Shown here piece after piece: positions 47,153 to 56,200 of a stretch of DNA of 64,000 bases. The position numbers and the translations under genes were made by a program. This DNA comes from Halobacillus sp. A5 (GTDB lineage Bacteria > Bacillota > Bacilli > Bacillales > Halobacillaceae). Below the pieces are notes generated by a model. The model did not search any database and had not been told where the DNA came from. It worked only from the letters and a program-made list of their open reading frames with translations. How positions within the stretch are numbered: the first letter of the stretch is position 1; every line of letters starts with the position of its first letter. The stretch is taken from assembly GCF_024189315.1 (NCBI RefSeq), contig NZ_JAIZEO010000001.1, positions 496,001-560,000 of the forward strand, read 5' to 3'.

Positions 47153-47848
47153 GTGAGGAATATCGCTAACTATTATAATTATCAAGCGGTATTAGATAGT
47201 CAAATTTCAATACCAAGAGTATTGCTTTTGGAATATAGAAGCTTAGGCATAGCAGAGAAAGAACTGGTGACTATTTTACAAATCCATCAATTTCGTTTAG
47301 ACGGGAATTCATTTCCTACCCCAAATGAAATTACCAGTGTAACGTCTTTTACTGAGGAAGAGTGCTCTAAAATTTTGCGAAGCCTTATTCAGAAACAGCT
47401 TCTTTCCATCGAGCAGAAAGATCAGGAAGGAATGGTCGGGAATGAATGCTATTCTCTCGAACCCCTTTGGGAGAAATTATTTCAGCTACCCAAAAAACAA
47501 AAAGACTTTTCTTCTCAGCCGGATAACCTGTTCCCTCTATTTGAACAAGAGTTCGGCCGTCCGCTTTCTCCGTTTGAAATAGAAAATATTAATATCTGGC
47601 TTGATCAGGAAGAACAGGAACCTGCTCTTATTAAAGCGGCACTCAGAGAAGCCGTTTTAATGGGAAAACTGAACTTTAAGTACATTGATAGAATATTGAG
47701 AGAATGGAAGAGGAAGGGCATACAAACAGTCGACCAAGCCAGGCAGCATGGCAAAAAATTCAGACAGGGGCAGGTAAAAAATAATTCTTCCAAGCCTTCT
47801 TCTAAGCGTGACGTCTCTTTATACTATAATTGGCTGGAAGAAGAATAA
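47153..47848 (+). CDS. dnaD: DnaD, primosomal replication initiation protein
   Basis: DnaD loads the helicase with DnaB and DnaI at oriC and in restart. It has an N-terminal winged-helix domain (about residues 25-110) and a C-terminal DnaD domain. The C-terminal domain carries FEQEFGRPLSPFEIENINIW and the YIDRILREWKRKGI motif (about 130-210), then a basic tail ending FYNWLEEE-like. The start is unclear. GTG 47153 has no ribosome binding site, ATG 47090 lies in the asnS terminator hairpin, and the strong GAGGTGAGG site points to an ATC at 47162. Confidence 0.88.
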   Translation: MRNIANYYNYQAVLDSQISIPRVLLLEYRSLGIAEKELVTILQIHQFRLDGNSFPTPNEITSVTSFTEEECSKILRSLIQKQLLSIEQKDQEGMVGNECYSLEPLWEKLFQLPKKQKDFSSQPDNLFPLFEQEFGRPLSPFEIENINIWLDQEEQEPALIKAALREAVLMGKLNFKYIDRILREWKRKGIQTVDQARQHGKKFRQGQVKNNSSKPSSKRDVSLYYNWLEEE

Positions 47849-47861
47849 ATGAGGTAGGACT

Positions 47862-48530
47862 ATGTTAAACAAAGCACAGATAAGATATTGTTTAGATACT
47901 TTTAAAACCATGTTTTCTGAAGCTGAGTGCGAGCTTACACACAAGAATTCATTTGAATTACTTATTGCAGTTGTTTTGTCAGCTCAAGCTACGGATGCTT
48001 TAGTTAATAAAGTCACTCCAGGTTTATTTGAAAAATATCAAAACCCTGAAGATTATGTGAATGTTCCTTTGGAAGAACTGGAACAGGATATAAAGAGAAT
48101 CGGTTTATATCGAAGTAAAGCAAAGAATATTCAAAAGCTTTGCAGCACGATGCTGGAACGTTTCGATGGAAGAGTGCCTCAAACAAAATCAGAGTTGGAG
48201 AGTCTGGCAGGAGTAGGCCGCAAAACTGCTAATGTGGTAGCCTCCGTTGCTTTTAAAGAACCAGCCATTGCAGTGGATACGCACGTTGAACGAGTATCAA
48301 AACGTCTCGCAATATGTCGCTATAAAGATTCTGTTCTTGAAGTAGAGAAAACATTAATGAAGAAAATACCGAGGGATGAGTGGAGCGATACTCATCATCG
48401 TATGATATTTTTTGGAAGGTATCATTGCAAGGCTAAAAACCCTCAGTGTCATAATTGTCCACTACTTTTTTTATGCAGAGAAGGGCAGAAGAGAAAACGT
48501 AAAGCCGAGAAAATTGATGCGATAAAGTAA
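47862..48530 (+). CDS. nth: Endonuclease III, DNA glycosylase/AP lyase
   Basis: Nth removes oxidised pyrimidines. The helix-hairpin-helix LAGVGRKTANVV (catalytic Lys near residue 120), the catalytic aspartate in AVDTHVERV and the 4Fe-4S ligands C189-x6-C196-x2-C199-x5-C205 are all present in 222 residues. It follows dnaD by 13 nt, as in B. subtilis. Confidence 0.97.
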   Translation: MLNKAQIRYCLDTFKTMFSEAECELTHKNSFELLIAVVLSAQATDALVNKVTPGLFEKYQNPEDYVNVPLEELEQDIKRIGLYRSKAKNIQKLCSTMLERFDGRVPQTKSELESLAGVGRKTANVVASVAFKEPAIAVDTHVERVSKRLAICRYKDSVLEVEKTLMKKIPRDEWSDTHHRMIFFGRYHCKAKNPQCHNCPLLFLCREGQKRKRKAEKIDAIK

Positions 48531-48568
48531 AAAAACTCCAAGCCCTGATGCCAGGGCTTGGAGTTTTT
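48531..48568. terminator. Bidirectional terminator between nth and ponA
   Basis: CTCCAAGCCCTG and CAGGGCTTGGAG form a perfect stem with a short loop. It has A5/T5 runs on both sides, so it serves the converging nth and ponA genes. Confidence 0.95.
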
Positions 48569-48572
48569 CTGT

Positions 48573-51224
48573 CTATTCTTCTTCACTGTTTTCCGAATTA
48601 CCTTCTTCTTCTGAAGAGCCGTCATCTTCGTTTTGAGGATCTTCATCTGTGTTTTCCCCGCCGCCGTTTTCTTCTTCTTCATCGGAAGGGGGTTGTTCTT
48701 CATCGGTGTCTTCACCGTTTTCGTTCTCATTACCATTACCATTGCCATTGCCGTTTTCATCACCGTTACCATTACCATTATCTCCATTGTCAGATTCTTC
48801 TTCATTCTCTTCAGACTCTTCACCTGTTTCATTATCAGAACCTGACTCCTCTTCGGTTTCTTCCTCATTCTCATCTGTTTCTTCTGATTCCTCTTCACCA
48901 CCAGGTACTTCAACGCTCGCAGTGGAAGGGTCACTATCTTCAGCTTCGCCGTCATCACTAACAGCTACTACCGTAAATTCATAGGAAGATCCTGGTTGAA
49001 TCTGAGAAATTTCCATACTGCGGCTGTTGGTGCTTGTCAGTTCGCGGGCTTCTCCGCCATCGGTAGCGACTGACACATCAAACGTTACATCGTCAGTATC
49101 TTCATAATCCCATTCCAAGTCAATTGCTTCTGTATCTTCATTGAAATTAGCAGAAAGTCCCTCAACAGCATCGAGTTTATCAAACTGTTCTGACGTTTCC
49201 GTCGGTTTATTATCTACATGGAACAGCTCATTTACAATCTGGCTTTCCGGTGTGTAATCACTCGGAAGTTCAGCAGGGCGGGAACCGTCTTCAACATCAA
49301 CCCATTCAACCGAATCAGGTCTTTGGAAATCCTCGGTATCTTTCCCCTCTGAGATTTGTCCCATGATCTCCTTAAATAGTTGACGAGGGATCTGCTGGGA
49401 GCTATCTGACAAGTTGACATTGTTATCACCGTAGCCAGTCCAAATGGAGACAGAATAATCGGTTGTGTAGCCACTGAACCACACGTCTGGAACGATGGAT
49501 TCCTCGTCACTATTTTCTCTGTTGGTTGTACCCGTCTTACCGGCTACAGGCAGTCCGGGAACGTTGGCTGCTGTACCTGTTCCGTCACTCATTACCGTTT
49601 CGAGCATGGATGTGATCATATAAGCAGTGGAGTCACTCATCGCATTTTCAGATTCAGGAGTTAAGTCTGTAGACTCCCCATCAGATGATTCTACTTCCCG
49701 GACTGTATAAGGTTCATTGTACGTTCCATTATTGCCAAATGCTGCATATGCCCCGCTCATTTCTACAGGGTTGGTCAAGACTCCGCCGCCAATTGCGTCA
49801 GAGAGTACGAGACTGCCATCATCAGGAATCGTGAAACCCAACCCGGTTACAAAGTCTTCAGCATTATCTGTACCCGTTTCTTCCAGCATTTTAATAGCTG
49901 GAATGTTAAGTGAGCGGCTTAATGCGTATCTCATACTTACCCAGCCTCTAAATTCGCCATCGTAATTGTTCGGCTGCCAGCCATCGATATCAATTTCTTC
50001 GTCTTCAATCTGATGATAAGTTGACAGCTTTTCATTTTCAATGGCGGGTCCGTAGGCAGTAATCGGTTTAAACGTGGAGCCGGGCTGCCTGGAGATATCT
50101 GTAGCAAAATTATAGTTTCCTTTTGCATAGTCTCTTCCGCCACCGATTGCACGGATGGCGCCGGATTTCGTATCAGTTACTGATACACCGGACTGCAGCT
50201 CCTCATCCGGCCATGAAATTGACCCTTCGTCACTTAACGCCTGTTCTACATCTTCCTGTGCATTGGGGTCAATCGTTGTATAAATTTTAAGACCATCTTC
50301 ATGGATGTTGGCTCCATCCATTTTTTCTTCGACTTCTTTTTCTACTTGGTCAATAAAAGCACGGTAAGGAGTACTTTCTTCGGATGGATCAGCCAAAAGA
50401 TCCTCTACATTCGTCTGCTTGGCTTCTTCGGCTTCCTCTTCAGAGATTTTATCATGTTGAACCATTAAATTAAGCACCGTGTTCATACGATCCTGAGCCA
50501 AATCAGGGTTTTCGTATGGATCATATGCTGAAGGACGCTGCGGCATACCTGCCAGCAGGGCAGATTCAGGCAGGGACAAGTCATTTAAGTCATCCTTGCC
50601 GAAATAAGTTTCGGCAGCTTCTACAATCCCGTAAGCACCCTGTCCATAATAGATTTTATTTAAATACATTTCTAATATAGATTCTTTCGAATACTGCTGA
50701 TCAAGCTTAATAGCTAAAAACTGTTCCTGTACTTTTCTTTCCAGAGTTTTATCTGCGGTTAAGTAAGAACGCTTGACCACCTGCTGAGTAATTGTACTTG
50801 CACCCTCTGAACCAAAACCGTTGGTTATGTTTGATAGAACAGCTGCACCGATTCTTCGAGGGTCAATCCCGAAGTGATCAAAAAAACGAACATCCTCTGT
50901 TGCTAGTACAGCATCAACTGTTTGATCAGGGAGGTCGTTATAACTTACCGGTGTTCTCCGTTCATCTCCGGCTACGTCGGTAATCAAGTTATCGTCTTTA
51001 TCATAGATTTTAGAAGAAAAGGGATCAGATAATTGCGCTTCATCCAGGGAAGGTGCTTTGGCGATATAATAAGCAAACAGTGCACCTACTGCCAGCATAA
51101 GAACGATTCCAATAGTTAATAACGTCATGAAAATCGTTTTAAATGGTGGACGTTTTTTCCCTTTTGTTTTCTTAGTATTCTGCTGCTTTCTTCTTGCTGC
51201 TCTCGACTGACTTTCGTTGGCCAT
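48573..51224 (-). CDS. ponA: Penicillin-binding protein 1A/1B (class A PBP)
   Basis: This bifunctional peptidoglycan synthase has 883 residues: a basic cytosolic start, a membrane anchor (about 30-54), a GT51 glycosyltransferase (about 70-250, catalytic Glu in ATEDVRFFDH) and a transpeptidase. Transpeptidase motifs are STFK (383-386), SLN (438-440) and KTGT (563-566). An Fn3-like domain follows (about 688-773). The last 108 residues are a low-complexity tail of Glu, Asp, Ser, Asn and Gly with almost no basic residue. recU is just upstream, as in B. subtilis. Confidence 0.96.
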   Translation of the reverse strand: MANESQSRAARRKQQNTKKTKGKKRPPFKTIFMTLLTIGIVLMLAVGALFAYYIAKAPSLDEAQLSDPFSSKIYDKDDNLITDVAGDERRTPVSYNDLPDQTVDAVLATEDVRFFDHFGIDPRRIGAAVLSNITNGFGSEGASTITQQVVKRSYLTADKTLERKVQEQFLAIKLDQQYSKESILEMYLNKIYYGQGAYGIVEAAETYFGKDDLNDLSLPESALLAGMPQRPSAYDPYENPDLAQDRMNTVLNLMVQHDKISEEEAEEAKQTNVEDLLADPSEESTPYRAFIDQVEKEVEEKMDGANIHEDGLKIYTTIDPNAQEDVEQALSDEGSISWPDEELQSGVSVTDTKSGAIRAIGGGRDYAKGNYNFATDISRQPGSTFKPITAYGPAIENEKLSTYHQIEDEEIDIDGWQPNNYDGEFRGWVSMRYALSRSLNIPAIKMLEETGTDNAEDFVTGLGFTIPDDGSLVLSDAIGGGVLTNPVEMSGAYAAFGNNGTYNEPYTVREVESSDGESTDLTPESENAMSDSTAYMITSMLETVMSDGTGTAANVPGLPVAGKTGTTNRENSDEESIVPDVWFSGYTTDYSVSIWTGYGDNNVNLSDSSQQIPRQLFKEIMGQISEGKDTEDFQRPDSVEWVDVEDGSRPAELPSDYTPESQIVNELFHVDNKPTETSEQFDKLDAVEGLSANFNEDTEAIDLEWDYEDTDDVTFDVSVATDGGEARELTSTNSRSMEISQIQPGSSYEFTVVAVSDDGEAEDSDPSTASVEVPGGEEESEETDENEEETEEESGSDNETGEESEENEEESDNGDNGNGNGDENGNGNGNGNENENGEDTDEEQPPSDEEEENGGGENTDEDPQNEDDGSSEEEGNSENSEEE

Positions 51225-51240
51225 GTCGTCATTCCTCCAT

Positions 51241-51825
51241 TCAAAAATAGAGCTTATCTAAAGCTTTGACGTAATCGACTCTGGCTTGATAATGAAAATG
51301 TATAAGAACTCCATTAGTTTTAATATCAAGATACGGAATCGACTTCCTGCCGTCATTTAATTGATCTTTCCAGCAGGAAAACAAATATTCCGCCGGCAGA
51401 AGGTAAGTTTCATCATGCACAGAGAATTTAACAATAAGAAAACATATACCTCCATGATGATGGCACTCCTTCATATGATCAATTTGATGCTGATGGATGT
51501 TACTTAAAGGAAAGGAAGTTTTATTCTTAGTCTCCTTTGCTTCAAAGTCTACGTAACGTCCCCGATAAACCCCGTTAAAATCTGTTGTAGAAGCTTGTTT
51601 AAAGTATGCTTCCTTAATGACAGCTGCACTTCGTCTGGGATAATCTACATTTACAATTTGTATAGGTGTAGGTTTTTTATGGATATTCGCAATTTTTGCA
51701 TTACGATAATATTCGTTGGTCGCAGCAATGTCATCCTCTAAAGTCATTCCTCTGTTACTGAAATCAGGCCTGCTTTTTTTCTTTAGCGGCTGGCTAGAGG
51801 ACTTTCTCCCATTAGGGTAGTTCAC
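51241..51825 (-). CDS. recU: RecU, Holliday junction resolvase
   Basis: RecU cleaves four-way junctions and works with RuvAB. The 194 residues include [58 protein letters not shown] (metal and catalytic residues) and the [10 protein letters not shown] helix. The GTG at 51825 sits 7 nt after TTAGGAGGG and aligns with homologues. An ATG at 51846 would place that site inside the gene. ponA starts 17 nt after the stop. Confidence 0.94.
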   Translation of the reverse strand: MNYPNGRKSSSQPLKKKSRPDFSNRGMTLEDDIAATNEYYRNAKIANIHKKPTPIQIVNVDYPRRSAAVIKEAYFKQASTTDFNGVYRGRYVDFEAKETKNKTSFPLSNIHQHQIDHMKECHHHGGICFLIVKFSVHDETYLLPAEYLFSCWKDQLNDGRKSIPYLDIKTNGVLIHFHYQARVDYVKALDKLYF

Positions 51826-51853
51826 ATATTTCCCTCCTAACTTCATGAGGGTA

Positions 51854-51886
51854 TCATACCAAAAAAAGAACCGGGGGTGTTAACAA
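51854..51886 (-). other. Possible 10-residue leader peptide before recU
   Basis: Between the recU promoter and recU, AAAGGAGGA precedes a TTG 5 nt later. The TTG opens a frame of ten codons ([10 protein letters not shown]) ending in TGA, 29 nt before the recU start. The site is stronger than most in this window. The role is inferred. Confidence 0.35.
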
Positions 51887-51945
51887 AATTTCCTCCTTTA
51901 GATGCCACTTAATTAACGATTGAAACGCACAAAAGGTTTCACTCT

Positions 51946-51974
51946 ATTATACGACGTGGAACAAGTTACGACAA
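51946..51974 (-). promoter_or_regulatory. SigA promoter of recU-ponA
   Basis: TTGTCG (51974-51969) and a perfect TATAAT (51951-51946) are 17 nt apart on the minus strand, about 120 nt before recU. Confidence 0.65.
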
Positions 51975-52065
51975 ATTTTAAACGAGAAACATGGCGAATA
52001 CAAATTAAAAATAAGCACTAAATATAAATTCGTATCTCAATAAGATTTTAAGGGGAGAATATGGA

Positions 52066-52093
52066 TGAAAAACGCTGCTCGACAGCAGCGTTT
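52066..52093 (-). terminator. Terminator of sspM (minus strand)
   Basis: AACGCTGCT and AGCAGCGTT pair around a 4-nt loop. On the minus strand the stem is followed by TTTTTC. Confidence 0.85.
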
Positions 52094-52105
52094 CTAAGAA
52101 CCTTA

Positions 52106-52201
52106 TTATGTGGAAGGACGGTTTTCTCCAGCTAATTTTGGATTATCTGTTTTAGCCGGAACAGGTTTCTTTTTACTATTTTTCTTTTGCTCTTTAGCCA
52201 C
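52106..52201 (-). CDS. sspM: Small acid-soluble spore protein M-like
   Basis: This 31-residue ORF starts at a GTG 7 nt after AAGGAGG. It is rich in lysine and ends KLAGENRPST. The NRPST end and the position next to recU match SspM of B. subtilis, a minor forespore protein of unknown function. A candidate SigG promoter lies upstream and a strong terminator follows. Confidence 0.82.
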   Translation of the reverse strand: MAKEQKKNSKKKPVPAKTDNPKLAGENRPST

Positions 52202-52250
52202 GTTATTTCCTCCTTATTTATTGAAATGTCTTTCTTTGTTGCATTAATTC

Positions 52251-52280
52251 TAGTTTTGTCATCCTTAAAGGAGTTATTCA
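52251..52280 (-). promoter_or_regulatory. Candidate SigG promoter of sspM
   Basis: A perfect TGAATA (52280-52275) is followed after 17 nt by AAAACTA (52257-52251), 5 of 7 to the SigG -10. The -10 is identical to the one before sleB. Confidence 0.55.
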
Positions 52281-52327
52281 ATTGTACGAGAATAATTATG
52301 GCAAGAGCATTTTTAGGAGGAGATCAG

Positions 52328-52594
52328 ATGAATAATAATGAGTCCGTATCCCGTGCTGCTTATGAACGTCAGTTTGTTCAGCTGAAGAAAAAATTTCATT
52401 TATTTGAGAAGAGACTTTCTTTAAAAGCTGATGAAATTGTATTTACGATGGCTGTATCCCACCGGAAAGAAATTGACCAGCTAAAAGAAGAGGTTATCCA
52501 TTTAAGGGAACAGATTAAGGACCTAAAGAAAGAAAAGAAGGTAAGCTCCAAAAAGAATCTCCATCTCTCCTCAAGAAAAAAATCTGCAGGGTAG
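52328..52594 (+). CDS. Small coiled-coil protein of unknown function
   Basis: I do not recognise this 88-residue protein. The ATG at 52328 follows TTAGGAGGAGA. Heptad-like spacing runs through VQLKKKFHLFEKRL and the stretch from about 52 to 75 (IDQLKEEVIHLREQIKDLKKEKK), and the tail is strongly basic. No membrane helix or signal is present. It is divergent from sspM and precedes yppE. A nucleic-acid-binding or scaffold role would be guesswork. Confidence 0.65.
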   Translation: MNNNESVSRAAYERQFVQLKKKFHLFEKRLSLKADEIVFTMAVSHRKEIDQLKEEVIHLREQIKDLKKEKKVSSKKNLHLSSRKKSAG

Positions 52595-52648
52595 TTTTGC
52601 TTATTTCTTAAAACGTGTTATTGTTTGGTGAAAAAGGTTTGATTCTAT

Positions 52649-53020
52649 ATGAAGATACAAAAGCTAACGTTGGACGTAAAGGAATTGATTGATGAGCTTC
52701 ATAAAAAATTTATGGAAACCGAGGGTCCAGTGGATAAAAATGACCATGATTTCTTTCATAATGTAAAGAAAGAGACAAAGCCACTGTTTGACCTCACCTT
52801 TATGTGGCTGGAAGCGGCTGAATCATTTGTGAAAAACCGAGGGATAAGTGTGCATCCAAACCAGGTAAAATCAACTCAGGAAAACATTGAAATGCTTATA
52901 CTGCACAGCTATTACCTGGATATTGATAAAAAAAGATTTAAAGAGCTCCATCAATCTTCTCATTATGTACTTGATATGATATTAACTGATATAGATAAAC
53001 AAAAAGAGGCTGGGACATAA
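52649..53020 (+). CDS. yppE: YppE family protein (DUF1798), C-terminus from repeat
   Basis: The 123-residue helical protein has the DUF1798 features NDHDFFHNVKKETKPLFDLTFMWLEAAE (about 29-56) and a four-helix layout, as in B. subtilis YppE. The function is unknown. No good ribosome binding site precedes the ATG at 52649. The last residues (KEAGT) and the stop lie in the dispersed repeat that begins near 53001, so the native C-terminus may have been altered. Confidence 0.78.
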   Translation: MKIQKLTLDVKELIDELHKKFMETEGPVDKNDHDFFHNVKKETKPLFDLTFMWLEAAESFVKNRGISVHPNQVKSTQENIEMLILHSYYLDIDKKRFKELHQSSHYVLDMILTDIDKQKEAGT

Positions 53021-53205
53021 GTAAAGCAATGATGTCAAAAACGAACATTTGTATAAACGCAGATGATTAGCGCAGCTAAAATGCGAAGACTCCTTTGGGA
53101 ACAGCACGAGCCGAAGATCCCGGAGGATAGCGTTCTTTACTTTCTGAAGAAGCTTATGGCCGTGCCCACGCAAAGCGAAGCATTTTGACGGAGCAATAGT
53201 GTGAA
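53001..53205. repeat. Dispersed Bacillaceae intergenic repeat, partly degenerate
   Basis: The segment opens AAAAAGAGGCTGGGACATAA and contains ATTAGCGCAGCTAAAATGCG, GCGAAGACTCCTTTGGGAAC, AGCACGAGCCGAAGATCC and AGCGAAGCATTTTGACGGAG. I recall this set of blocks in many copies in halophilic and alkaliphilic Bacillaceae genomes. Only one copy is in this window, so repetition itself cannot be shown here. No ORF or transposase is present. Confidence 0.65.
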
Positions 53206-53213
53206 TTCTCTTT

Positions 53214-53265
53214 AACATAAATAATCCGAACTGATTTCTACAAAATCATTCGGATTATTTATGTT
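53214..53265. terminator. Long bidirectional hairpin between repeat and RND gene
   Basis: AACATAAATAATCCGAA pairs exactly with TTCGGATTATTTATGTT, and an inner TGATTT/AAATCA extends the stem. It can end both yppE read-through and the RND gene. Confidence 0.75.
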
Positions 53266-53295
53266 TTATACGATTTTTTTCGACTTCTTTTTGTT

Positions 53296-56200
53296 TTATC
53301 TGGAGCGAATGCGATCAAGTATTAAATAAAAAGCAGGTATTAATATAAGAGTTAAGCTTGTCGAGAAAAGGAGTCCAGACACTATCGAAATGGCTAATGG
53401 TTTAAATAAAACATCACCTGTAAAGATGACAGGGGTTAAAGCTGCTATGGAAGTAATAGAAGTTAGAAGGATCGGTCTTATTCTCGCCCGTCCAGCTTCG
53501 ACTATACTTTGCTGAATAGATGAATAGCTCTTTTTGTTTTGTTCGATGAATTCAATCAGGATCACAGAGTTTCTTACCACGATCCCTGAGAGCGAGACAA
53601 TTCCTAATACGGCTAGAAAACTTAATGGTTCGTTTGTGATAAACAAGCCAATAATTGATCCGGTTACAGCTATAAATATGCTGCTCGTCACTAAAAACGG
53701 CATGGTAAGCGAATTAAATTGTAATGCAATCGTACCGTAGATAAGGAATAATACAATGACAAAAAGTTTAGAAACTTCTGCAAAAAAGTCAGATTGAGCA
53801 TCGGATTGTCCAGTTTCCTCCAAGGTATATCCTTCAGGGAGATCCTCACTAAGCGAATCAATATCATCTTGAACCGAAGCTGTAAAGTCAGACTCACTTC
53901 CTGTTAAAGGATAAGCTTCTATTGTAACTGTCCGCTCGCCGTCAAGATGAGGAATTACACCAATTTGTTCTAATTCATTTACACTGAGAATTTCTTTTAA
54001 TGTAAATTCCCTTGGAGCTGCATCATCTTCGGCTTCACCGATAATTGTAATGTCGTCTAATGCTAATTTTTCATTGTTATTATCTTCAAGTATTAATTGA
54101 ACAGGGAGCCGGGCGTTGCCATTATCAAAAGTTCCCAGCGGAATGCCTGTATTAGCCAGCTGTAATTGAGAAGATACTGTCTCTACAGGAATATTGTTTT
54201 CTGCTAATAATTCACGGTCGGGCTCATATTGTTTAATTGGCTGCAGCGTGCCAGTGTCAATTGTAACGATCTCTGTGTCTTCTAACTGTTCCAAATGTTC
54301 TTTTACAGCTTCTGCTTGCTCTGCAAGCGTATCAATATCCGGTCCCTGCAGCTTAAGCTCTGCAGGAGGTGATGGGGGAGGACCGGAAACTATAGTATCC
54401 AAAAATATTTCAGCATCAGGAAATTCTTCTCTTAACTGTTTTTCCCAGTCTCTAATAAATTCCACAGCACTTGAAGCTTCACGGTCCACACGGACGAGAA
54501 GCTGCCCCGTATTCTCTCCAGATTGGCTTAATGTTTCACTAAATAAGTTTGGTAACCCCGACCCTGTGTACACTGCAGTTTCTGTAACACTATCTACGTT
54601 AGAAGTTATGAATTCTTCCATGGTTTCCAGCTGCGCTTCAGAGTTTTCAATCGTTGTACCTTGTGGAAATTTAACCGAAATTGTAACTTCTGGACGATCG
54701 GCTGCCGGGAAAAACTCAAATGGAATTCTTATGACCAGCAAAGATAGTAATACACATACTACAATTCCTGCAATACCTGTCCGAATTGGTCTTTTAACTA
54801 TCTTTGGAAGCAGCCGGTCAGCATACCCGGTTTCTATACGTTTAAAAAGATCGCTGAGAAGCCCTGTTTTAGTATTTCTCATATTATGAAGGTTTCTTCT
54901 TTTGGCAAACTGTACTGTGGGAATTAAAGTGAGTGCAATAAAAGTAGACCCAATTATAGTAAATATTAATAAGCTTGGTAAAGCACGAATGAATTCACCG
55001 TTTGAACCTGAAATGAAAGTAAGAGGGAAGAAGCTGAATACGATCATAAGGGTAGAAGTAATGATCGATTTTTTTACTTCCCTTACTCCATTAACGGTCC
55101 CTTCTAAAGCAGAATCTCCAAGCTGAAATCTTCTTTGGATATTTTCATTTACTACAATAGCGTCATCAACGAGAATTCCTATTGCAATTATGGCACCAAT
55201 GACTGAGATTTGATTAAGATCAACCCCTATATACGGCAGGGGAATTAATCCTATTAATATAGAGATTGGTATAGCTGCTGCAGCTAAAACAGCTGAAGAT
55301 AAAGGGAGTCCAATAACCAAGATGATAACTACGGCAAATAATGAAATTGCAAATGAGGTAATTAAGTTAGAAAATACTTCATCTATAACCGTACTCTGAG
55401 TATAGAATTGATCGACGGTCATTTGCTTAGGCAAGTCCTCTGACAAACTCTGTATTTTTTTGTCAATCTCTTCTTGAAGAGCAGAAATATTGCTTCCTTT
55501 ATCGGCAAGAATCGTAAAAGTTAAAGCACTCTGACCCTTAAAGCTAATTAAATCTTCTTCCTCATTATTTTCAATTCCTACGTCTCCAATGTCGCCTAAA
55601 GTCACCGGATCTCCGTTTCCATCAATAGAAATTGCTAATTCTTCATATTCAGCAAGTTCGCTGTATTTTTCGAAGGATAGTTGGTAACGTTTTTCATTAT
55701 CTTCTTCAGTGCCAATGGCAGCAGGTGATAACTCTTGCTCTACTGCCTCAATCACCTGCTGGGGTGTTATTTGAAATTCCTCAAGTGAATTATTTTCCAG
55801 TGAGATAGTAACCTTTTGATCTTGAATTCCTTTAATTTCCACATCGCTTATTCCATTAATGGCAGAGAGCTGTTCTTTCCACTGCACTGCAGTATCTCTC
55901 ATTTTGTAAAGTTCATCATGTGAATCGGCCAGCATGTGATAAGCAGCTACTGGTGAGGAATTTTCGCCTTTATTGATGCTCGGAGGCTCAGCTTGATCCG
56001 GGAACGAACTGGAGGCATCAGCAGCAGCCTGCTGAATTTCATTATTAACAGTGTCGCTGTCAGCATTTTCGCTGAGGGAGGCAGTAATTGTTCCAAATCC
56101 TTTCGTTGAATTTGATGTTAATTCTTCGATTCCGCTAATATCCAGAAGTTCTTCTTCCACAGGATTAATGATTGCCCGCTCTACCTCCTCTGGAGATGCC

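Noticed and set aside
48720-48790. Short tandem units (CATTACCATTACC, CCATTGCC) that resemble a small direct-repeat array
   Set aside because: They encode the Asn-Gly stretch of PonA in frame, and spacers are absent. This is coding low complexity and not CRISPR.
48449-48984. Several ORFs antisense to, or in another frame of, the end of ponA, rich in His/Phe/Ser/Pro or Met/Lys
   Set aside because: They are mirror images of the low-complexity acidic PonA tail, lack ribosome binding sites and overlap the nth-ponA terminator.
53040-53060. CGAACATTTGTAT resembling a LexA (DinR) box near yppE
   Set aside because: The second half does not match the GTTCG arm, and the sequence belongs to the dispersed repeat.
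54194-54889. 231-residue plus-strand ORF opposite the RND exporter
   Set aside because: Composition is Ser/Val/Cys-rich without domains, and the minus-strand frame is a clear full-length RND protein.
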